In this document: positions 7,871 to 14,955 of the stretch, in pieces | Numbering within the stretch: the first letter of the stretch is position 1 | Layout: every line of letters starts with the position of its first letter | Notes under the pieces: model-generated | Databases searched by the model: none | What the model was told of the DNA's origin: nothing | What the model saw: the letters and a program-made list of their open reading frames with translations, nothing else | Program-made: the position numbers and the translations under genes | Source: an uncultured Campylobacter sp. | GTDB taxonomy: Bacteria; Campylobacterota; Campylobacteria; Campylobacterales; Campylobacteraceae | Reading direction: 5' to 3' | Assembly (NCBI RefSeq): GCF_937973075.1 | Contig: NZ_CALBWL010000052.1 | Coordinates: 1 to 16,228, forward strand | Length of the DNA stretch: 16,228 nucleotides

Positions 7871-9619
7871 ATGACAAAGATTGAAGAGCAGATTGTTGCG
7901 ATTTTAATACGAAATAATATCCTTACTAGCACCGTTGTTCCGGAAATCAAGGACAAGATGGATATTGGCTTGACGCTAGGCGAGGTTTTAGTCGGAGATA
8001 ACTATCTAAGCCAGGATGATTTTTGCTCGATTTTAGTTGAGCTATACAAGCGCCGTCAGATAGAATTTGACGATATAAGCGAAAAATTTTCGATGGATCC
8101 GAAGGAATTTTTGCAAATTCTAGCTAAAAAAATGAATCTGTCGTATATGAATTTAGACGATATCGACATAGATTTTAGGCTATCGGAACGCACTCCTACC
8201 GCACAGCTTAAAAGATACGGCGTGATACCGGTTAAAGCGGATGATCTGAATATTTACGTTGCTTTTTCTGATCCGTTTAATCTTGAGTCGCAAGATAAAG
8301 CGCAGGCTATGTTTAGCAAACAGCTGCTTAAAATCGTAGTAGCCGATCCAAATCAGGTAAATAAATATCTATCTAAGCTTGAGCTTTCAGAGAGCATTAA
8401 AGGGCTCGTAGCGGAGATCCGCAAAGAGCTCGCCAACACCGGCGGTAGCGGAAGTAGCGATGATACCTCGGCGATTTTGAAGCTCATTGAGATGATAATC
8501 AGTCAGTCTATTAAGATGCGCGGTAGCGATATTCACATCGAGCCTACCGAGAATAACTGCGTCGTGCGCACCAGAATCGACGGAATGCTCGCTGAAATTT
8601 TTATCTTTGATAAGGATATCTATCCGCCGCTAGTAAGCCGCTTGAAGTTGCTTTCGAATATGGATATCGCCGAGCGTCGCAAGCCGCAGGACGGTAGGTT
8701 TAGTATGAAAATTTCAGGTCGCGAATACGACTTTCGTATCTCGACTCTGCCTATTATCAATGGCGAATCTACCGTTATGCGTATCCTTGATAAATCGAAG
8801 GTTATCATCAGCCTCGAAAAACTAGGCATGCACCCTGATAGCTTTAAGAAATTTAATAACGCTATGAAGGCTCCATACGGTATTATCTTGGTTACCGGCC
8901 CTACGGGAAGCGGTAAGTCTACGACGCTATATGCAGCGTTAAATGATATTAAAAATATTGACACTAAGGTTATTACTGTAGAAGATCCGGTCGAGTATCA
9001 AGTAAATTTAATCCAACAAGTCCAAGTTAACGAAAAAGCGGGTCTTACCTTCGCTTCAGCACTGCGCTCGATCTTAAGACAAGACCCTGACATCATAATG
9101 ATCGGTGAGATTCGTGATCAAGAGACCCTTAGGATCGCGATCCAGGCTGCTCTTACGGGACACTTGGTTTTCTCGACCCTACACACCAACGACGCCGTTA
9201 GCGCGATCCCGCGAATAGTGGATATGGGTATCGAAGCCTATCTCATAAGCGGTGCACTGATTGCGGTAGAGGCGCAACGTCTTGTGCGAAAGCTTTGCCC
9301 GCACTGCAAGCAGTCTACGAATCTACCTAAATCGATGCTTGATCAGCTGAAGGAATTTTTGCCTGAAAAATACACGTTTTTTAAGGCTGTGGGTTGTGAT
9401 CAATGCGGTCAAACGGGCTACATGGGGCGTGAGATGATTAGTGAAATTTTACCTATTACCGATAAAATGCAGAGCTTGATCGCTAACGGTGGCTCAAAGG
9501 ACGATATGAGAGCCTTGGCGAAGGAGGAGGGTTTTATAGATATGTTTGAAGACGGTGTTATACGTGCTGCGCGCGGAGTAACTAGTATAGAAGAAATTTA
9601 TAGGGTGGCTAAACAATGA
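7871..9619 (+). CDS. ctsE: type II/IV assembly ATPase CtsE (GspE/PilB/MshE family)
   Basis: This is the cytoplasmic hexameric motor that drives pseudopilus assembly. From ATG 7871 it is 582 residues. An N-terminal GspE_N-like region (about 1-170) precedes the core ATPase. Walker A is GPTGSGKST at 343-351, the Walker B region DPDIIMIGEIRD starts at 405, and the His box STLHTND starts at 435. A zinc-binding four-cysteine cluster is complete: C476, C479, C509 and C512. These mark it as a PilB/GspE assembly ATPase and not a PilT retraction ATPase. GGTGA lies 5 bases before 7871. In-frame TTG 7859 and GTG 7862 would add only a few residues and overlap the previous stop. The 3' end overlaps ctsF by 4 bases. 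C. jejuni ctsE mutants are defective in transformation. Confidence 0.95.
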   Translation: MTKIEEQIVAILIRNNILTSTVVPEIKDKMDIGLTLGEVLVGDNYLSQDDFCSILVELYKRRQIEFDDISEKFSMDPKEFLQILAKKMNLSYMNLDDIDIDFRLSERTPTAQLKRYGVIPVKADDLNIYVAFSDPFNLESQDKAQAMFSKQLLKIVVADPNQVNKYLSKLELSESIKGLVAEIRKELANTGGSGSSDDTSAILKLIEMIISQSIKMRGSDIHIEPTENNCVVRTRIDGMLAEIFIFDKDIYPPLVSRLKLLSNMDIAERRKPQDGRFSMKISGREYDFRISTLPIINGESTVMRILDKSKVIISLEKLGMHPDSFKKFNNAMKAPYGIILVTGPTGSGKSTTLYAALNDIKNIDTKVITVEDPVEYQVNLIQQVQVNEKAGLTFASALRSILRQDPDIIMIGEIRDQETLRIAIQAALTGHLVFSTLHTNDAVSAIPRIVDMGIEAYLISGALIAVEAQRLVRKLCPHCKQSTNLPKSMLDQLKEFLPEKYTFFKAVGCDQCGQTGYMGREMISEILPITDKMQSLIANGGSKDDMRALAKEEGFIDMFEDGVIRAARGVTSIEEIYRVAKQ

Positions 9620-10860
9620 AAAAGCAATTAGAAGTTGAATACAACGCCAAGGGCGCAAGAAGAAAGATGTTTTTGCAAGCCAGCGATAAGGTGCAAGCAA
9701 ACAACCTCATGAAGCAGCGCGTAGGTGGGACGATCGTAAAAAGGGGTGAAACCCAGGTTGTAGCCAATACGGGCGGCGATTTTAAGGCGCAGGTTTCGCG
9801 CATGCTAGGTGGAAGCGGAAGAGTTAGAACGTTGCCGTTAGTAGCATCGATCCGCCAGCTTTCGGTTATGACAAATGCCGGAATTTCAATCCACGACTCG
9901 ATCAAAGAGGTCGCAAGAGCGGCAGAGGATAAGACGCTAAAAGAGATTTTTAGTGCTATGAACGATGATCTTAACGCAGGTCTTAGCTTGACCGAGTCTA
10001 CGGAGAAATTTAGAGGCCAGCTCGGTGATGTCGTCGTTGCGATGGTAAGCCTTGGTGAAGCAACCGGTAATATGGCAGAATCCCTAGCCAAGCTTGCCGC
10101 TATGCTTCAAGAGCTTTGGGAAAACCAGCGTAAATTTAAAAAGGCGATGCGTTATCCGATGATCCTTATGATCGTTATGGCGATTGCGTTTTCGGTTTTG
10201 ATGATGTATGTTGTGCCGAAATTCCGCGAGATTTTTGAGGATTTGGGCGCGGATTTGCCGTTACCTACTAGAATTCTACTTGGTATCGAAAGTACTCTTA
10301 ATAATTATGGAATTTTTGTTTTAGCGGGCATCATAGGCACTATCATAGCTCTTAGATGGGCATATCGCAATAATCCTGAGTTTAAAAAGGGCTTTGACAA
10401 GACGATTTTAAAGGTCTACCTATTCGGTAAGATCATATTTTTCTCGACGATGTCGCGATTTATGCTTATTTTTACAGAGCTCGTGCGAGCGGGTATTCCT
10501 ATCGCTGATGCGCTGGATACATCTGTTTTAATGGTGGATAATCATACTTTAAAAGAGAAACTCTCTACTGTCAAAATTGCCGTACAGCAAGGCGTGAGCC
10601 TAACAGAGGCATTTAACAATACAGGGCTTTATGAGAGTATGCTTATTCAGATGATCAGTGCGGGTGAGCAGGCCGGTAACCTCGATAAGATGCTCGGCAA
10701 CGTCACGGATTATTATAAAGAGAAATTTGACGATATCATCGATAATATCTCAAGCTACGTCGAGCCGATCATGCTATTTTTTATGGCGGGTATGGTTCTT
10801 CTTTTGGCTCTTGGTATATTCATGCCTATGTGGGATCTGGGCAAAGCCGTCAAAAACTAA
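9616..10860 (+). CDS. ctsF: inner-membrane platform protein CtsF (GspF/PilC/MshG family)
   Basis: CtsF is the polytopic platform on which pseudopilins are assembled and which couples to CtsE. The 414-residue length is typical of GspF/PilC. A short basic N-terminal strand region is followed by two copies of the T2SS-F fold: the first at about 70-200, with LSVMTNAGISI and SLGEATGNMAE, the second at about 275-400, with FTELVRAGIPI and SAGEQAGNLDKML. Membrane helices are at about 182-203, 231-248 and 384-406, the standard three. The ATG overlaps the ctsE stop (ATGA). It is the last gene of the operon; a strong terminator begins 8 bases after the stop. It pairs with ctsE in the same order as in C. 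jejuni. Confidence 0.95.
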   Translation: MKKQLEVEYNAKGARRKMFLQASDKVQANNLMKQRVGGTIVKRGETQVVANTGGDFKAQVSRMLGGSGRVRTLPLVASIRQLSVMTNAGISIHDSIKEVARAAEDKTLKEIFSAMNDDLNAGLSLTESTEKFRGQLGDVVVAMVSLGEATGNMAESLAKLAAMLQELWENQRKFKKAMRYPMILMIVMAIAFSVLMMYVVPKFREIFEDLGADLPLPTRILLGIESTLNNYGIFVLAGIIGTIIALRWAYRNNPEFKKGFDKTILKVYLFGKIIFFSTMSRFMLIFTELVRAGIPIADALDTSVLMVDNHTLKEKLSTVKIAVQQGVSLTEAFNNTGLYESMLIQMISAGEQAGNLDKMLGNVTDYYKEKFDDIIDNISSYVEPIMLFFMAGMVLLLALGIFMPMWDLGKAVKN

Positions 10861-10867
10861 CCCCTTT

Positions 10868-10899
10868 AATTCCGCGCCTTCAAGGGCGCGGAATTTTAT
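10868..10899 (+). terminator. rho-independent terminator of the competence operon
   Basis: A perfect 11-bp inverted repeat, AATTCCGCGCC (10868-10878) and GGCGCGGAATT (10885-10895), with a 6-base TTCAAG loop is followed by a short T-rich tract (TTTTAT). It lies 8 bases after the ctsF stop and separates the operon from ftsK. It is the clearest hairpin terminator in the window. Confidence 0.9.
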
Positions 10900-10943
10900 C
10901 AAAGCATTAAAATTTCGTCCTTCAAATAAAATTTTAACCTTCG

Positions 10944-10955
10944 TTTGGCTAAAAT
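10944..10955 (+). promoter_or_regulatory. probable ftsK promoter (-10 TAAAAT with upstream TTTG)
   Basis: TTTGGCTAAAAT matches the Campylobacter-style sigma-70 pattern of a TTTG element just before a TAWAAT -10 box (here TAAAAT at 10950-10955). It lies downstream of the ctsF terminator and about 25 bases before the proposed ftsK start, so the mRNA leader would be short and carry the AAGGA site. Confidence 0.4.
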
Positions 10956-10969
10956 ACCGCTTTAAATTT

Positions 10970-10983
10970 AAGGATCAATCATA
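10970..10983 (+). promoter_or_regulatory. ribosome-binding site and non-canonical ATA start of ftsK
   Basis: AAGGA (10970-10974) is followed after 6 bases by ATA at 10981 in the ftsK frame. A stop (TAA 10969-10971) closes the frame immediately upstream. Reading on from there, no ATG, GTG or TTG occurs in frame until TTG 11143, which falls inside the second membrane helix. The good ribosome-binding site with normal spacing makes ATA 10981 the best start; ATC 10978 is the nearest alternative. Confidence 0.6.
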
Positions 10984-13263
10984 GTTAAAGAAGTATATTT
11001 TATCGTCATATCGGCTATCATAATATTTTTTGGGCTTGCTACTATTGCGCCCGATTCCGCGCTTGTAGGCAGCGCGGGCAACGCCATCCGCTCGTTTAAT
11101 ACCCAGCTATTCGGCTATTTTGCATACATCTATCCGCTATTTTTGCTCGCCTTGGCATACGTAGCCTATAAGCATTTTCGCGGTTTTGACTTTAGATTTT
11201 TTGAGTTTAGCATCGGCGCGATTTTGCTGTTTTTTACCATTTTGATGGTGCAGTCGAGTCTCTTTGGCGCTAGTGGCGGAGCAGTCGGCAGCTTTGCAGT
11301 GGACGGACTTAGGCGAATGATCGGAAGCGTCGGTGTGTGGATTTTTAATATTACGATTTTTGTGCTTTCGCTAGTACTTATATTCGAAGACCGCTTTACC
11401 GACATCATCAAAAACTGCTTTATTGGCTCAAGAGATGAAAGCTCGCAGGATGAAATTGGAGACGATTTTGCTAGCGACGCGGATGCAGCACAAAGAGGCG
11501 GGCTTGCAAGGCATTCGTCTGCGCAAGGATTGAGAGGTACAGAAAATTTTAACGCTTTGAATGACACTTTGAGCGCAGAGGACGGTTCGGCGAGACAGAG
11601 CGATTTTGCGGAGCAGGGTGCAAGCGGACGCGGTTTTGAAGGCGGGCAAAATTTTCAAAATTTAAACGATGCTCGCGAGCCTGAAAATGAGCAGAATTTC
11701 GGTGACGCGCAGGGCCTACAGGCTTCCGCTGAACGCGAGCTTAAAATGCCGCAAAAGGGAAAGCCGAGCAGGCTAAAAAGGGTCGAGCGCCTAAGCGAGG
11801 TCGCCGAAAACAAAAGGCTTTTGGATCAGCTCGATAAGGGCAGAGTGGCTAAGCCCAAGGATTTTAAGCTGCCGCCTCTTGATTTTTTAAACTTGCCGCC
11901 GAAAAAGAAAAGTAGCATCGATGAGAGCGAGATCGATCGTAAAATTTACGACCTGCTCGATAAACTGCGTAAATTTAAGATCGACGGCGACGTGGTGCGG
12001 ACCTATTCGGGCCCGGTCGTTACGACATTTGAGTTTCGCCCCGCCGCGCATATCAAGGTAAGTAAAATTTTAACGCTGCAAGACGATCTCGCGATGGCGC
12101 TTCGGGCACAGACCATCCGTATCCAGGCGCCGGTTCCTGGCAAAGATGTCGTGGGTATCGAGATACCGAATCAAAATATCGATACGATCTATCTGCGCGA
12201 AATTTTAGAAAGCGACGTGTTTAAAAGCGCCTCCAGTCCGCTTACCATCGTGCTTGGCAAGGACATCGTGGGGCAGCCTTTCGTCACCGATCTTAAAAAG
12301 CTGCCGCACCTTCTCATCGCAGGCACCACGGGAAGCGGCAAGAGCGTGGGCATCAACGCCATGCTGCTTAGCCTTTTGTATCGCAACTCGCCCAAGAGCC
12401 TGCGCCTTATAATGATCGATCCAAAGATGCTCGAGTTTAGCATCTACAACGATATCCCGCACCTGCTAACGCCCGTCATCACGCAGCCTAAACAGGCGAT
12501 CATCGCGCTAAGCAACCTTGTTTCAGAGATGGAGCAGCGTTACTCGCTCATGGCACAAAACAGGACGAAAAACATCGACAACTACAACGAAAAGATGCTG
12601 CGCGAGGGCGGCGAAATTTTGCCTTACATCGTCGTTATCATCGACGAGCTCGCGGATCTGATGATGACGAGCGGCAAGGATGTGGAGCACTACATCGCGC
12701 GTCTGGCGCAGATGGCGCGCGCCAGCGGCATCCATCTCATCGTAGCGACGCAACGCCCAAGCGTGGATGTCGTCACGGGGCTGATAAAGGCGAATCTGCC
12801 CAGCCGCATCAGCTTCCGAGTGGGCTCGAAGGTCGATAGTAAGGTGATTTTGGATCAGATGGGTGCGGACAGCCTGCTCGGGCGGGGCGATATGCTCTTT
12901 ACGCCGCCTACCGCGCCGGGGCTCATCCGCCTGCACGCGCCGTTTACGACCGAGGATGAGATCAACAAGATCACGGAATTTTTAAAGGCGCAAGAAAGCG
13001 TCGTTTATGACGAGCGATTTTTGATCGAAAACGAGAACGCCAAGCAAGAAGGCGGTATAATCAATCCGCAAAATATCGTGCTTGACGAGCTTTACGACGA
13101 GGCGAAGGCGATTATTTTGGAGGAGGAGAAGACCTCGATCAGCTACCTGCAGCGCCGCTTGCGTATCGGATACAACCGCGCCGCGACGATCATCGAGCAG
13201 CTTGAGCAGATGGGCGTTTTAAGCGAGATCAACGCCAAAGGTCAGCGCGACATAATCAAATGA
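10981..13263 (+). CDS. ftsK: DNA translocase FtsK
   Basis: FtsK anchors at the division septum and pumps DNA to finish chromosome segregation and dimer resolution. From ATA 10981 the product is 760 residues. Four membrane helices (about 5-22, 43-62, 72-95, 115-139) are followed by an acidic, Gln/Asn-rich linker (about 145-240), an alpha/beta motor with Walker A GTTGSGKS at 448-455 and Walker B ending D555-E556, the VATQRPSVDVVTG signature, and a gamma winged-helix domain (about 690-760, with SYLQRRLRIGYNRA) that reads polar DNA motifs. The linker repeats an NFxxLND-like phrase. TTG 11143 would lose the first helix and most of the second, so it is unlikely to be the start. The gene has its own promoter-like sequence after the ctsF terminator. 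The motor part is visibly richer in GC than the competence operon. Confidence 0.93.
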   Translation: MVKEVYFIVISAIIIFFGLATIAPDSALVGSAGNAIRSFNTQLFGYFAYIYPLFLLALAYVAYKHFRGFDFRFFEFSIGAILLFFTILMVQSSLFGASGGAVGSFAVDGLRRMIGSVGVWIFNITIFVLSLVLIFEDRFTDIIKNCFIGSRDESSQDEIGDDFASDADAAQRGGLARHSSAQGLRGTENFNALNDTLSAEDGSARQSDFAEQGASGRGFEGGQNFQNLNDAREPENEQNFGDAQGLQASAERELKMPQKGKPSRLKRVERLSEVAENKRLLDQLDKGRVAKPKDFKLPPLDFLNLPPKKKSSIDESEIDRKIYDLLDKLRKFKIDGDVVRTYSGPVVTTFEFRPAAHIKVSKILTLQDDLAMALRAQTIRIQAPVPGKDVVGIEIPNQNIDTIYLREILESDVFKSASSPLTIVLGKDIVGQPFVTDLKKLPHLLIAGTTGSGKSVGINAMLLSLLYRNSPKSLRLIMIDPKMLEFSIYNDIPHLLTPVITQPKQAIIALSNLVSEMEQRYSLMAQNRTKNIDNYNEKMLREGGEILPYIVVIIDELADLMMTSGKDVEHYIARLAQMARASGIHLIVATQRPSVDVVTGLIKANLPSRISFRVGSKVDSKVILDQMGADSLLGRGDMLFTPPTAPGLIRLHAPFTTEDEINKITEFLKAQESVVYDERFLIENENAKQEGGIINPQNIVLDELYDEAKAIILEEEKTSISYLQRRLRIGYNRAATIIEQLEQMGVLSEINAKGQRDIIK

Positions 13264-13295
13264 GCTTTAAAATTTCGATAAAATTTAAGCGGTGA

Positions 13296-13776
13296 AATTT
13301 TAAAATTTATCGGATATGCAGCGGTGAAATTTGAAAATTTTTTGATCTGCATGGCGGATTTTAAATTTTAAAATTTGTGCGTTCTACAGCTCGCGCTGTG
13401 CCTCTGCGGCTGCGGGAAGGCGGACGGTTTATACGGATGCGAGGATGCGATCGAAGTCTCTTGCAGCGCGGGAGGCGTTTTAAAAGTAGCGCTCGGCAGG
13501 TACAAACAGCACGTTTTGCAGCTTGCATTTGTGGCGTGTTCGCTGTCTAAATTTATAAGGCGTAGTTTAATTGCGCGCTGTACTCTTGGCGCCAAATTTT
13601 AATCGCGGCGTGAAATTTTAGAGCGCAAGCGGAGCAGAAACAGGGTAGGGTTTTAAAATTGAGTGCTAAAAATTTTACGGTTTTAAATTTTATAAATTTA
13701 CAAAGCCTCGCAGAATTTAAAATTTTAAAATTTCGCTTCTTTTTAGGCTTTGGAATTTTAAAATTTTAAAATTTGC
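13296..13776. repeat. cluster of AAATTTTAAAATTT-like palindromes after ftsK
   Basis: Near-identical AT palindromes of the form AAATTTTAAAATTT recur near 13297, 13360, 13719 and 13752. The same word family fills 1-480 and appears in small gaps elsewhere. They are self-complementary but contain no GC stem, so they are poor terminators. They look like a genome-wide compositional signature of spacers in this organism, with a possible role as protein-binding or curved DNA. Confidence 0.7.
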
Positions 13777-14023
13777 CGCAGCGGACCTGAATTTTAAATT
13801 GTGCCGCGCCGACATGAAACGTCTTGCGACTGCGCAAGCGGAAAAAGTTGTTACAGACTTGGCTTGCGGCGCGCGAGTACATGAGTGAAAAGTTCGTCGC
13901 GCGCTGAAGGCTAGTAGCGGAGTATTGCAGTCGTTCGCATCGGCTGATTTATAGTGCGAGTGCTCAGTCGCACGCCAAAAACCGATGCGTCGTTAAGCGG
14001 CGGAGCGCGCTGTGTTTTGTGCC

Positions 14024-14240
14024 GGCATGTTTCGTAGTGCGGCTGCATTTGCGGTATGTTTTGCGAGCGAGTGCTTGCAATACTCTGCGACGTAAAATTT
14101 TAGAATTAAATTTATCGCCGTGCGCATAAATAAATTTGCGCTATAGCGGCGAATAAATTTAAAACGAAATTTCGCACCGTCTGCAAGTACAAACGCGTTT
14201 TTGCAGCGAAGTCGTATTTTGCAGTGTGGCTGCGTTGTAA
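14024..14240. repeat. degenerate direct repeat pair in the ftsK-ftsW spacer
   Basis: A segment near 14028-14052 (TTTCGTAGTGCGGCTGCATTTG core) recurs near 14216-14238 (TTTTGCAGTGTGGCTGCGTTGT core). A GGCATGTT word accompanies both copies, before the first (14023-14030) and after the second (14262-14269). The match is imperfect, suggesting old duplication followed by drift. Confidence 0.5.
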
Positions 14241-14381
14241 GATACGGCACATTTTGCACCGCGGCATGTTGAAAATTGATCGACATGTTAACAACACGTA
14301 GCGTAAATTTGCGACTACCGCGCGCTACCAGAGTGTATAGCGTAAGGCCTTGCGACTACCGTTGTATTGCTCTCGTGTGCG

Positions 14382-14740
14382 ATTTTGCACGGTCGCGGTT
14401 TGCGACCTTGTTATCGCGTGCCGAAAGTCGCCGCGATACGCCTGCCAGAGTAGAATGCACCCGCCTGTGTATTAAAAGATAGTGCGAGGTTGCGTTCTAC
14501 GGCGCGGTAGCGCGTGTCAAAAGGCCGCGCGATACGCGAGAGTAAAATGCACGCTTAAAAAGCGGCATGGATTTCGCTTCGCAGTGCTCTATCCGCAGCG
14601 TGCGTCAAAAGTCGTCGCGATATGTTAGAACGGAGTGTGTGCAACGCACACTTATGGGATAACGAGAGATTGTGCTTTACGGCGCACTATCCTGCAGCAT
14701 GCACCGAAAAGCCGCCTATGCGCGAGAATAAAATTCGCGC
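14382..14740. repeat. four degenerate tandem units of about 90-100 bp
   Basis: Four successive segments starting near 14382, 14487, 14569 and 14668 share the order: GATT-G-GCTTTACGGCGC-like stretch, then GCGTG-CAAAAG, then GCGATACGCGAGAGTAAAATGCAC-like stretch. The shared core begins near 14416, 14512, 14598 and 14698. In the second unit, CGCGTGTC (14511-14518) can pair with GATACGCG (14531-14538), but this stem is only partly kept in the others. The copies differ at many positions, so this is an old array. Confidence 0.55.
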
Positions 14741-14857
14741 CGCGTTCCAAAAGACAATGTGTGATCGCGCCGCGCGTCAAAGATGCACGATCGTATTGCG
14801 TGCCAAAAGACAATGCGCGATCGCGCCGTACACCAAAAGACGATGCACGATCGGCGC
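14741..14857. repeat. four short tandem units (27-31 bp) just upstream of ftsW
   Basis: Units at about 14741-14770, 14771-14797, 14798-14826 and 14827-14857 share a GCGTGCCAAAAGACAATG core followed by CGATCG-containing DNA (the first has TGATCG). The core resembles that of the 90-100 bp array before it, as if a longer unit had collapsed to a shorter one. Most unit lengths are near multiples of three, so short peptides with 10-residue periodicity appear in several frames, but none looks like a gene. Confidence 0.7.
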
Positions 14858-14955
14858 CGTGCGGCACAGGCGCGATGCGAAGTCCGAGCCTCGCGCAGCA
14901 GACGAAGCGTGCACGGCACACGCAAATGCGAATAAATTTTAAAACGGAGAGATGA

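Larger units (their letters stand above)
13264..14955. other. gene-free spacer between ftsK and ftsW (about 1.7 kb)
   Basis: No supported gene lies here. From 13264 to about 13800 the DNA is dominated by AAATTTTAAAATTT-type palindromes. From about 13800 to 14940 it turns GC-rich with many CGCG and GCGC words and degenerate repeats. Short open frames exist on both strands in several phases at once, which is what a GC-rich, stop-poor sequence gives by chance; none has a convincing start site or recognisable protein. No tRNA or known small RNA was seen. It may be decayed coding DNA or an array of repeated elements. Confidence 0.7.

Noticed and set aside
11143..11145. TTG 11143 as start of ftsK
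   Set aside because: It lies inside a membrane helix and would remove the first helix; no ribosome-binding site precedes it.
12523..12936. 137-residue open frame on the minus strand inside ftsK
   Set aside because: It is an antisense shadow of the conserved FtsK motor domain in GC-rich DNA, with no start site or family resemblance.
13264..13330. Terminator after ftsK
   Set aside because: Only AT palindromes are found, with no GC stem followed by a T tract.
13375..13602. 75-residue open frames on both strands after ftsK
   Set aside because: Both strands are open over the same bases, neither has a good start or a recognisable product.
14382..14857. CRISPR array
   Set aside because: Repeats are degenerate, of unequal period and not separated by unique spacers of constant length; no cas gene is present.
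14622..14955. 106-residue open frames in two phases and 89-residue minus-strand frame
   Set aside because: Several phases and both strands are open because the repeat block lacks stop codons; the 10-residue periodicity comes from the about 30-bp DNA repeat.
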